DNA from: Isoetes taiwanensis
Lineage: Eukaryota; Streptophyta; Lycopodiopsida; Isoetales; Isoetaceae
Assembly: GCA_021234155.1 (NCBI GenBank)
Contig: JAJEKV010000292.1
Span: 124,001 to 188,000, forward strand
Direction: 5' to 3'
DNA length: 64,000 nt
The position numbers were made by a program, and so were the translations under genes. The notes below the pieces were generated by a model that saw only the letters and a list, made by a program, of their open reading frames with translations, was not told the origin of the DNA and made no database searches. Positions 36,090 to 45,999 of the stretch are shown here, one piece after another; positions within the stretch are counted from its first letter, which is position 1, and every line of letters starts with the position of its first letter.

Positions 36090-36830
36090 CTGCCTTCAGT
36101 TGATATGTATGCAAAATGTGGGAGCTTATCAAAGCCAAACATAGTATTTAGTAACTCGTCAAACTAGGATGTAATTCTTTGGAATACGCTCATTTCATTT
36201 CAGGCCCATTAAATACGATAGAAAGGCATAGAGCATGATATGATGAGGTTCAATTATTGTAGGATTGGATGAGCATGAAAAGGGTTTCTTGCTTTAGTAT
36301 GCTTTGAAAAGATGTTGCAGAATGGCTTAAAACCAAATGAGATTATATTCTTAGCGTGATCAAAGCATGTTCTAACATAAAAACAATAGACCAATATAGG
36401 CATATTCATATTCATAATATCATTATGGAAAGTGGACTACAATTGGATGTTTTTCTGAGAAGTAAACTTGTAGATATGTACTCCAAACGTGGAAGCATTG
36501 AAAATGCCAGAAGATGCATGTAAAATCTTCAATATGATATCTCATCGAGACGGGGTGTTGTGGAATTCATTGACTGAGGATATAGTTATCCAGGAAATGG
36601 TGATTGTGGAGAGACTACTTGGTGCATTAGATTATTCTGGCAATATGCAACACGAGAGGATAAATCCAGATATTGTGACCTTCGCGAATAGTCTTATTGC
36701 CTGCAGCCATGCTAGTCTAGTGGCTGATAGATACGGATGTTTCACATTGATGACATTTATTATGCTGGAAGTCGGAATGGAAATTATGGGTCTAGCAGTT
36801 GGGTGCAATGTGTAAAAATTTAGAGAGTCA
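36090..36830 (+). pseudogene. PPR gene remnant (PLS type)
   Basis: PLS-class PPR proteins bind organelle RNA. Plus-strand frames give, in order, DMYAKCGSLSKPN, DVILWNTLIS, FEKMLQNGLKPNEIIFL, LDVF..SKLVDMYSKRGSIE, ACKIFNMISHRDGVLWNSL and RINPDIVTFANSLIACSHAS. All are standard P, L and S motif cores. Stops and frameshifts occur between nearly every block, and no E or DYW region follows. It is in poorer condition than the PPR pseudogene at 46-48.7 kb. Confidence 0.8.
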
Positions 36831-37679
36831 AAAAGAAGATGGGGTCAAACCATATTTTCCATGTCAGCCTATGATTTAGATGCCATGGTTGCCAAGTCAA
36901 TAATGTAGCCAATTAAACAACACATGTTTGCCATTATACGGTCTGAAAGAACCGTGGAAAGCACACTGAAACACACACAGATGCTCAGATCGTTCATAGG
37001 AGGTAGACTCTTATTACAGCCTATGCAGTTTAATTGCCTCTTAAAACCTTATGTCTAGTTTGTTGTGCAGTACATACAGGACCAGAAATATACATGGTCA
37101 TATTAATGCACGAAACAGGAATAACTTGATTGTATAATATTCTAGATATGCTGGATTTCTTGAGCATCCTTCGCTTATAATTAAGTTGAAGCAACATGGG
37201 CTGCTTATATGCTATGTTTTCAAAGTAATAGTCCATTTGCTGCTTATGCATGTGTACTTAGAGCAGCTAGATCCTGAGGCTTTCACTTATAAACCTGAAC
37301 ATGGCTGACAATTATGACTAACCTATGGGTATGGTGTATTATTGAAATTCAGGTTCAGAACTATAGAACATCACCAAAGATTTTTGAAGAACAAGCATAT
37401 CGCAACAAGGAAATGAAGTTGTTAGTGAGCACCTTGCTACATTATTCTTGTTGTTGGCATTGTAAAGATTGTTACATGTAAATGTAACTGTGACTTGTGA
37501 CCGGATTTAAATAAAGGAGTTTTTGTTTTACTTATACTTTTATTTCTTCGTAAGTTGTAGCCTAAATTCATCTTAGACTTCATCAGCATTACAAGCTGCG
37601 TAATTGAAAATGCAAATGCAGGCATACTGCAAATCAATATAAATTTCAAATTGCAAACAAAATGTAAATAGACTAAAAC
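36831..37679. other. Intergenic, nothing recognised
   Basis: AT-rich sequence with short open frames only. Confidence 0.5.
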
Positions 37680-37998
37680 TTGTCAAATCTGGTGAAAAAT
37701 GTTATAAATTTTTTGACGATTTTTTTGATGATTTTGGTGACAATTTTTTTTTGACGTTCTTTTCGACTTCTTCTTCGGCGTTAATTTTGGCGAATCTTGG
37801 CGATATTTTTGGCGCTTAATCATCAGAAAAGCGGCGATATTTTTTTACGATCTTTCCGGAGGCGATTTTTACGGCGTTAGATCATCGGGTAAAAATCGTC
37901 GGGTAAATCGTCGTCCGGTATGGTCTTGGCGATTTAATACGTTTTGTGAATACTATCTGACGATTTTTCTAACGTAGAATAGGCATTCTCTTGTAGTG
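37680..37998. mobile_element. CACTA-like transposon terminus
   Basis: The minus strand at 37998 starts CACTACAAGAGAATGCCTAT, the terminal signature of plant En/Spm (CACTA) elements. The next 300 bases are full of subterminal repeats such as GGCGATATTTTT, GACGATTTTT and ATCGTCGGGTAAA in both orientations, also typical. No matching CACTA end was found to the left, so the other terminus is lost, diverged or interrupted. Confidence 0.6.
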
Positions 37999-38119
37999 TC
38001 TTTGGGAAGAACCCATTGTGATGGATGTTCGTGTCCAAAATCTCCTTCCCTCTGATGCGATGTCGGCTCGACACCTCATGAGGTCTGGTTTGGCTCCAAG
38101 CCACGGTTTATCACACCTT

Positions 38120-40313
38120 TGAGTTTTTGGCAGTACTATGTACATCCAGGTTCCAAAAGATACCAGGTCTAAATTTGATGATAAAAGCATCAAAGATGAA
38201 TCCTCCCTAGCTTCTGCATATACTGATCCTGATCTTGATGTCAACTTTATTCTTGCAGAAAGGCTTGTGTCTGATCCACCCATCTCTTTGATTGATCAAG
38301 AAGCTGGCCGCCTAGCCCGTTTGCACTCTTCTGTCCAGTCTGCCCATTACTCTAAGACTTCTGCATCAGCTTCTACTTCTACTTCTGACTCTTTGGCCAT
38401 TGAAAATCCACCTGATGTTTTTGATTTACTCATCATGCCCCCCCTCCCCGCAGATCTGAGCGATTAAGAACACCCGGAAGAAGCTTCTCCTTAGTGCTGA
38501 GACGAGTCTAATTGAATGGGTCTGTTTGGCCACCCCTTCCACACCTTCCACTATACATGGAGCTATTCAAGGATCCGAAGGTAATCACTGGAAACAGGCT
38601 ACGTATGCTGAGATCCAATCTTATACCAACCAAGTCTGGACTCTTGTCCCGCCACCTATTGGACACAATATTATTGACTATAAATGGGTCTTTTCTAAGA
38701 AATTCCACGGTGATGGAAGCCTTGAGAGGTACAAGGCCCGATTGGTAGCCAGGGGTTTTACACAAGTACATGGTTTGGATTTTGATGAAACTTATTCTCC
38801 AGTAATTCATATGACTAGTCTTCGCACAATTCTTACTCTTGCAGCTAAAAATGATTGGGAGATTCTTCAGCTTGACGTGCAGACCGCTTTCCTCTACGGC
38901 GAGCTTCACGAACTCATTTTCATGAGGCAGCCTCCTGGTTTTGAGCACCAAGATCATCCTGATAATGTATGTCAGGTATATAAGCACTTTATGGACTCAA
39001 GCAAGCCTCCAGAACTTGGTTCCAGAAATTTGACACTGTTTTACATAGTCTACATTTCTAGTCCTCCTCTATTGATCCTACTGTGTAGATCCGACAGCAA
39101 GAATCCTCCACTGTGCTCATTCTTTTTTATATAGATGATCTTCTCTTGATTCGAATGACAAAGACCATCTGCATCATATCTACCACCATCGTTGTGCTCA
39201 TTTTTTCATGTACCTCGGAGAGGCCATCTTTTTCTTGGGACTCCACATTACTCGTGACCGTTATAACCGTACTCTTCATTTGGATCAGCATAAGTATGCA
39301 CAAGAAGTCTTGGAACGTTTTGGTATGGCCTCTTCGCATTCCAGTTTTATTCCTATGGAGCCGCACCTTCACTTGTTTGACCAATCCATTCCCAATAATC
39401 CTCTCCCTGAAGTTCCTTCTCGATCTCTGGGTGGGTAGCCTTATGTATTTAATGGTATGCACTAGACCTGATTTATGCTATTCTGTTTTACCACTCTCGG
39501 CCAGTTTAATGATAAGTACACTCTTCATCATTGGAATTTGGCTAAGAAGATTCTCTGATATATCCGGGGAATGCGGCACTATGGGATCACATTCTCGACT
39601 CTGATTTTTGCAGAATTAATGCTTATGGTGGATGCTAGTTGGGGAACAAATGTCAAAGCACGATCTACACCGGTTGTTGCTTTCTCTTCTATGGAGGTTT
39701 GTTAGGTTGCAAAAAAGCAAACCACAATGGCACGCTCATCCGCTGAAGTTGAGTATCTAGCACTTTCTCATGGTGCTAGAGATCTTGTTTCTTATCATAG
39801 ACTCCTTCATTTTGTTGGTTGTTCTCCTTCTCTTCTACTTCAGGTTTTCATTGACAATCAAAGTACACAAAACATGGCTTAATGTCCTGCTCAATGGTCA
39901 TGAACCAATCATATTCCTATCCATTATCATTATGCCTAACAACAGATTCGAAAATGACTTTATTCACCTTTCTTACCTTCCCACACAGCAGATGCTTGCA
40001 GATACATTCACCAAAGCTCTTCCCCGACAAATGTTTTAGCATACGTCTCGCTCTTGGCATCACTGATATTGATCTCAGGATTGCAAGGGGAGTGTTAGAG
40101 AATCCATCAATTCCTGATATTCCTGAATCCTGACACAACTAAGGAGGACCCAAAATTAATGACCCTTCAGGTTATTCTCTTGTCAGAGAATAACCATTGA
40201 TTGTACTTTTTTTCCTTGTTTATCTCCTGAATTAGTTCCATAATTTAGGGAGCTCAATGTATTTAAACTATCAGTGTGTTTTGCATCCTTCTCGTTCTTA
40301 ATTTTCTTTTACA
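38120..40313 (+). mobile_element. Copia retrotransposon, 5'-truncated
   Basis: The order is that of a Copia pol gene. The tail of the integrase region (YIQVPKDTRSKFDDKS, 38140) comes first, then a reverse transcriptase with NQVWTLVPPP, YKWVFSKKFHGDGSLERYKA, ARLVARGFTQ and LDVQTAFLYGEL (38526-38950). The catalytic YIDDLLL at 39128-39150 is in another frame. FLGLHITRD and RNase H with MARSSAEVEYLALSHGA (39727) follow. A polypurine tract (GCAAGGGGAG) precedes the 3' LTR. Protease, integrase core, gag and 5' LTR are missing, and frames shift several times. The left boundary lies within about 120 bases of the CACTA-like end. Confidence 0.9.
40093..40313 (+). repeat. 3' LTR of the Copia element
   Basis: It starts TGTTAGAGAATCC right after the polypurine tract and probably ends TTTTACA at 40313, about 220 bases. 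With no 5' partner, the end and target-site duplication cannot be confirmed. Confidence 0.6.
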
Positions 40314-41664
40314 CTCCCATCATATGCAAGTTGTAACATTTTCCAATTCATCCTCAAATAGAGTATTGGTCAGGTCAATCCATCCCAGCCCAACATTGAT
40401 TGTGCTAAATTCTGTTGCGTTGCTCACCAACATGACAATTAACAAGTAAGACGGCAATTTTTTTCCCCACAAGGTTTATGATCGACTAACAAGTCTGAGA
40501 TTTGATTGTGTAACTTTTATTTGCAGAACGTGATACTTATTTTATATACAATCCATTGTACCATTCTTGCTGCATTAAGAAGTACAATATTTGGCTATAA
40601 GCAGGCTTGTGATTATTATAGTTTTGAGAATGTTTATTGTTCACGTTGTTGCAAAGTTAATTCATCATGGCCTCCATGAAACTTACATGCAATGCAATGG
40701 GAAAATATTGGAAGCGCAATGTGTAGGCTCAAAGACATAATACTTCCAAACAATTTGTTGTCCACCATCAGTTACATTCCAACTTGAAAGAAATTTTATG
40801 CTCGATACGTGTTCCTTGAAAGTCTTGATGCCCTCAGTGCGTCATGGATATAATCAAAGTTAGAAATACTAACAATCTTAGTTAAACTCCAATGATATAA
40901 CTTGGTTATAAAAAAAATTAACCATTAAATTTTTGGCAATATATTTGCTTATACTACACGTAACCTCTAAAAATTGTCCATTGATTTTATCCTTTGCGCT
41001 AATCATTGTCACATGATGGAGAAACATGGTATAAATTTTACAATACAACAGAGTGCTTATATTTCTCGCAGAAAAGTAATGCATAAATCTTTTCACCAAA
41101 CATACCTTCTGCTAGTTTCCCTCTAGTTTTTCTTTCCTTTGGGTCTGCTAGTTTCCCTCTAGTTTTCTTTCCTTTGGATTAGCACAAGCTCAAAACAGAT
41201 ATTATATCTTCTGCAAGTTTCCCTCCAGTTTTTCTTTCCTTTGGGTTAACACAAGCTCAAAATAGATATTACTGCCCATTCACCTCTTCTTTTGAATCAT
41301 ATTTAGCTTAATTATCTATCCACAACTCTTCTTTTTCTTTCCCATCCCTTGCCCCAAGCCTGCCCTACTGCTAGTTGTTTTTTTAGTGTAAGCTTGAGAT
41401 TCTATTAATTTACAAATATAGTAGATGATCCCTAAGGATCAGATAGGAAGATTTAGTGCACGAAATGAAAGCATAACCGTCAACACAATAGTAGACCAAA
41501 GTCTCATGCCTTAATCTTCCATCAACATCCAAGTTCATAACCACACATCTTCCTACAATGATAAATATTGTAGAAGTACCAACTATAGAAGCATACATCA
41601 GGCGCCATGAGAAAGTGTTCCTAAATCCCCAACATGTAGTGTTGTTCCTAACTCCCCAACATGT
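40314..41664. other. Intergenic, repeat-derived
   Basis: A unit with TCTGCTAGTTTCCCTC and TTTCTTTCCTTTGGG is repeated two to three times at 41105-41245. No gene was seen. Confidence 0.45.
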
Positions 41665-41777
41665 ATTGGGGAATGGAAGGGGGGAGCCCCTTTCCGTTTG
41701 GAAGGGGCCCCCCCGGGAGGCAAAGGGAGGGGGTCCCTTCCAAACCGGAAAGGGGCGATCCCCTTCCATTCCCCAAC
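41665..41777. repeat. GC-rich near-perfect inverted repeat
   Basis: Arms of about 49 bases (41665-41713 and 41729-41777) pair with few mismatches: ATTGGGGAATGGAAGGGG on the left against the complement of CCCCTTCCATTCCCCAAC on the right. The loop is about 15 bases. The G/C runs contrast with the AT-rich surroundings. It could be a foldback element or the core of a MITE. Confidence 0.8.
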
Positions 41778-42675
41778 AAAATGGAAGTTGGGATCCATTT
41801 CCCTTTTTAAGAAAATTTCTTTGTCCTGTTCCGGTGGTGGGCTATGGTGCGGAGGTGTTCTTGAGGATCTTGGAAGGTTAAGGCCGCTTAAGGCCGATTT
41901 TTTTGAATCTTAAGGCAAATCGGAGATTTTTTGAAGCTTTTAAGGCTTGGATAATCAAGCTAAAGGCGCCTGCTATTGTAAGGACTGAATTTAAAGTTTA
42001 ATGCCGGATTTGAAGCGTGGAGCACGATTAGTCAGAACAGGGCGGATCTTAGGCTTTTTTGGATATTTCATGAATCAAAGATTTTATGAAGCTTAAGGCC
42101 AGATGCTTGCTTCAGGCCGGAATTTTTGAAGATGATGGGATATTTTTGAAGGTAGAAGATTTTTTGTTGCTTGCGACTTCTGTTGCGTCTTCTATTGCAT
42201 CTGATCATTCTTCCTCGGCATCAGAGCATTCGCGAAAGCCATAAACAGGTAAAAACAGGGGAACGCAGAAGAAGGGAAAACTGGGGAATGCAGTTAGCCA
42301 TATATAAACAAGAAAATGTAACCTTTAAGCTCCGGTAAAAAATGATGCATGCGGAATGTTGAACCCCAACTTCCATTCCGGTTGAGAGACAATGCCAGAT
42401 GGCATCACCATATTAAGCTGCAAACAAAAATGGAGACCCAACTTCCATTTTGTAGTGTTGTAAGACCTAATAGCTACCTTGCACACACATTCACTTAACA
42501 GAAAAAGAGGAAAGATATTATGTAAAAAAAATGGGACTAGCATGGACTTGGCTATCTTCCAAAGCTCCTACAGCATTAGGAAGAGCATTAGAAGCACCTG
42601 AGGCAGATTAATTATGGACAGCAAGGGATCCTTGAGTGGGCGTTTGCCTAAACAGAATCAGGGCTCGTTAAATCA
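41778..42675. other. Sequence upstream of PPR gene
   Basis: Copies of CCAACTTCCATT lie at about 42365 and 42430, and the complement AATGGAAGTTGG at 41781, suggesting an element that extends from the hairpin to about 42460. The promoter of the PPR gene must lie in the remainder; no clear TATA box could be assigned. Confidence 0.35.
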
Positions 42676-44970
42676 ATGTCATTACAACATTACAACATAT
42701 ATATGTTCAAATGTTGGTGCACATTAGCTCAAGAGATGCGCGGCGATCGTAAAATTTTAAAATCTGCTCAACTGTTACAAGCTCGGAACGGGCCTAGAGT
42801 TTCGACTTGCTCTGATAACAGCGATGACGAAGAGGAGAAAGATGGTCCTTTTGAACTGGAAAGCAACAAGGAGAAAAGCTCTTCTAATAAGGTGCTCGAT
42901 ATGCATGCTATTGTTTCCCGCATTCAAAGATGTGGCTTTACAAAGACCTTGCCTGGAAGTAAGCTCACCCATTCTTATGTTATCCATTTCGGTTTGCTAG
43001 GAGATAGATTTATAGGAAACCAAATTATACAGATGTATGGTAAGTGTGGAGCAGTACAGAATGCACGCATTGTCTTTGACTATCTGCCTAGAAAAAATTC
43101 TTTTTCTTGGAATATCATGATTGTTGCCTATACTGAACAGGGCTACATAAAAGAGGCCTTCCAACTGTTTAAGGAAATGCCACAAAAAACCTCTGTTTCA
43201 TGGAATGCCATGATTAGATCATATGCACAGTGTGGTCAATTTGCAGAGGCTCTTAATCTTTTTGAGCAAATGCCTGAGAGGGATATATTTTCTTGGACAA
43301 GTATGGTCTCTGCCTATGCCCAGCATGGGCATTTGAAGCAAGCATTTGATCTTTTCAGCAAAATGCCAATGCGAAATGTAGTCTCATGGAATGCATTGAT
43401 AGCAGCTTATGGTCACCATGGACACCTTAAGGAGGCTAAAGAACTTTTTGAGAAGATGCCATTGCGAGATGCTTTCTCCTGGAATGCAATGATTTCAGCC
43501 TTTGCTCAACAGGGTCAACTCAACCAGGCATTACAATATTTCCATCAAATGCCATGTCCTGATGAGATAACATGGACTGCCATGATTACTGGTTATACAC
43601 GGCAAAGGATGCTCAATGAGGCCATTGAACTATTTTCAAAAATGCCCCACAAGAATGTGATTGCCTACAATGCTATCATTGCAGCCTATGCAGATCAAGG
43701 ATACCTAAAAGAGGCTCTCAATCTCTTTGAGAACCTGCCTTATCGAAATATAGTTAGTTGGAATACCATGATTGCTGGATACGCTCAAAATGGTCATCTG
43801 AAGGAAGCCTTGGAACTCTTTAATCGGATGCCTTCTCCCAATGTCGTCTCATGGTCTACTATAATTTCGGGTTATGTTGTGAAAGATGAACTCAAGCAGG
43901 CCGTCGATATGTTTCAAAGAATGCCTTACCATGACGCCGTCGCTTGGAACATTATCATTCAGGCACATATTGACAAAGGAAATCTTGAAGAGGCATTAAA
44001 TTATTTCTTGAGGATGCCTGACAAGGATGTGGTTTCTTGGAATGCAATGATAGGAGGTTATGCTCAATATGGAAAAGTTGAGGAGGCCCTTTCCCTGTTT
44101 CAGCAGATGTCCCAACGGGATGTGGTATCATGGAACTCCATGATTGGGGTGTATACACAACAAGGATTGCTTGATGAAGCCTTTCAAATTTTCAAACAGA
44201 TGCCTGGGAAAAATGTGGTCTCATGGAACGCCATGATTTCAGCCTATGCGCAACATGGGCAGCTGGAAGAAGCATTTCAGCTTTTTCATGAAATGCAGGC
44301 AAGAGATACAAATCCAGATAAAGTTACTTTCGTTAGTCTCCTTGATGGGTGTTCCAGTCAGGTAGCCTTTGTCAAAGGTAAGCACTTGCACGTGGAGATT
44401 ATTAGCAGAACATTTGGTTCTGCACTTGATGTTGTGATTGGCAATGCTCTTGTTAATATGTATGGGAAGTGTGGTAGTCTTAAAGATTCACAAACGGTTT
44501 TTGATGAAATGCACTGTCGAAATATGATTTCTTGGAATGGGTTGATAGCAGTTTATGCTCAACATGGTTATGGAACTGAAGCAATCAGACTTTTCCAAGA
44601 AGTGAAAGTGCCAGATGAATCAACTTTTGTTAGTCTTTTATCTGCCTGTAGTCATGCTGGTCTTGAAGATGAGGGGCACCATTACCTTCTATACATTACC
44701 CATACTGAGGGTGTTTTCCCATCATTGCAGCATTATAATTGTGTAGTTGATCTTCTTGGACGAGCCGGGCATTTAGGTGAGGCAGAGACTTTTGTAAATA
44801 ATAGCCCCTTCTGCCACGATGCCACATCCCTTAGAGCTTTACTTGGTTCGTGCAGCATTCATGCAGATATACCCAGAGGAAAACGTGCTGCAAAACAGCT
44901 GTTAGAGTTGGAACCTAGGGACCCTGCAGCATATGTTATGCTGTCAAACATGCATAGCGTTCATTCATAA
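42676..44970 (+). CDS. PPR protein, PLS class with long S-repeat array, 764 aa
   Basis: PLS-class PPR proteins are sequence-specific RNA-binding proteins of plastids and mitochondria, mostly in editing. The frame is open without introns. After an acidic stretch (about residues 49-60) and one PPR-like repeat (residues 110-143) come twelve back-to-back repeats of exactly 31 residues (144-515). Most begin SWNAMI, SWNTMI or similar and carry a LFEQMP or LFNRMP core, which is the S/SS motif. Only then do longer P and L motifs appear (516-640). The protein ends in an E-like segment with LLGRAGHLGEAE and LLELEPRDPAAYVMLSN, stopping before a full E2 or any DYW domain. Such proteins usually recruit a separate deaminase. 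The first ATG was taken; in-frame ATGs at residues 10 and 21 are alternatives, and organelle targeting is not evident. The gene is convergent with the PPR pseudogene. Confidence 0.85.
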   Translation: MSLQHYNIYMFKCWCTLAQEMRGDRKILKSAQLLQARNGPRVSTCSDNSDDEEEKDGPFELESNKEKSSSNKVLDMHAIVSRIQRCGFTKTLPGSKLTHSYVIHFGLLGDRFIGNQIIQMYGKCGAVQNARIVFDYLPRKNSFSWNIMIVAYTEQGYIKEAFQLFKEMPQKTSVSWNAMIRSYAQCGQFAEALNLFEQMPERDIFSWTSMVSAYAQHGHLKQAFDLFSKMPMRNVVSWNALIAAYGHHGHLKEAKELFEKMPLRDAFSWNAMISAFAQQGQLNQALQYFHQMPCPDEITWTAMITGYTRQRMLNEAIELFSKMPHKNVIAYNAIIAAYADQGYLKEALNLFENLPYRNIVSWNTMIAGYAQNGHLKEALELFNRMPSPNVVSWSTIISGYVVKDELKQAVDMFQRMPYHDAVAWNIIIQAHIDKGNLEEALNYFLRMPDKDVVSWNAMIGGYAQYGKVEEALSLFQQMSQRDVVSWNSMIGVYTQQGLLDEAFQIFKQMPGKNVVSWNAMISAYAQHGQLEEAFQLFHEMQARDTNPDKVTFVSLLDGCSSQVAFVKGKHLHVEIISRTFGSALDVVIGNALVNMYGKCGSLKDSQTVFDEMHCRNMISWNGLIAVYAQHGYGTEAIRLFQEVKVPDESTFVSLLSACSHAGLEDEGHHYLLYITHTEGVFPSLQHYNCVVDLLGRAGHLGEAETFVNNSPFCHDATSLRALLGSCSIHADIPRGKRAAKQLLELEPRDPAAYVMLSNMHSVHS

Positions 44971-45999
44971 CTAGCTTAGAGATGGGATAAATCATCTAAT
45001 TTCTACTTTTGCCATGTCACTGACACAAGAGATGAAAATTAAACACCAAAGTTAGAAAAATGAAGAATTATAGGAAGTGGTTCAGTGTCTCGGGCAGTCT
45101 TTCTCCCCTCTGCGTCACTTGTTTGGGTATACCAACAAACCACTCATTGAGCAACCTATGCAGTCTTAGAAACTCCATCTCTGTATTTGCTGCAGCCCCC
45201 CTTTCCATACCTAAAAGCTTTTATGCAAATTATATAATTACAGATTAGTTTAAAATGATGACATTCATGTGGATACAATTACCACAGCTTGTCCCATTTT
45301 GAGTCATTCATAGTGGACAAAAAATTATCCAGCTGCAGCTTATTCATTTACTCACTGTGTAAGTATTGCTTCACTTGTACGGATTAGATTAAAGATATGA
45401 TAACTTTGACAAGTTCATTCCTTATCATATGCCATGAAATGTCTAGCCTTTACATTCCAGTAGCGTCTCTCAAGCTTCAGTTATCAGCAAGCTTTAGAAC
45501 CACTTGTTCTTTCACTATCAATCAAGATGAGCATGCCATGTGTCTTAAATCAGTGATGCAGGAAACAGTGGGGCACATGCAGGCAATTGGCAGCCCCCTG
45601 GTCTGGGCCATTTTTTGACGTGAGGCTTATAACCGTACAAATTTCTCACCTAAAGTGATAAAAATGTACACTTTTGGAGTGCAACTTTACAAACTGCACA
45701 CACTTGAAAACTAAACTGTTTCTCTGTACCATTCCCTAAATTTCATATAGATGTCAGCCGATGTTTTTAATTCCTCCATAATTGAGCACCTTATCAAAAA
45801 CATAAGGTGCAGCAGAAGTTTCAGTACGAAACAAATAACTCAAATTTCATAAGGTTTCCAACCAAACTGTTTACCGCACAGCTCTCTTCATTCCACATAT
45901 AGAGCAGATGGTCAATAGAGGATGTAATATCTTGAATACTAGCTTCCAGTTCAAAGGGATTATCATCTTGTGGGGGTTTGAAGTTCAGGCCTCTAACTT
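44971..45999. other. Intergenic between convergent PPR loci
   Basis: It holds the 3' ends of both PPR loci. No gene or repeat was recognised. Confidence 0.5.

Noticed and set aside
38508-38987. 159-codon minus-strand open frame
   Set aside because: Antisense to the Copia reverse transcriptase, which has clear family motifs on the plus strand.
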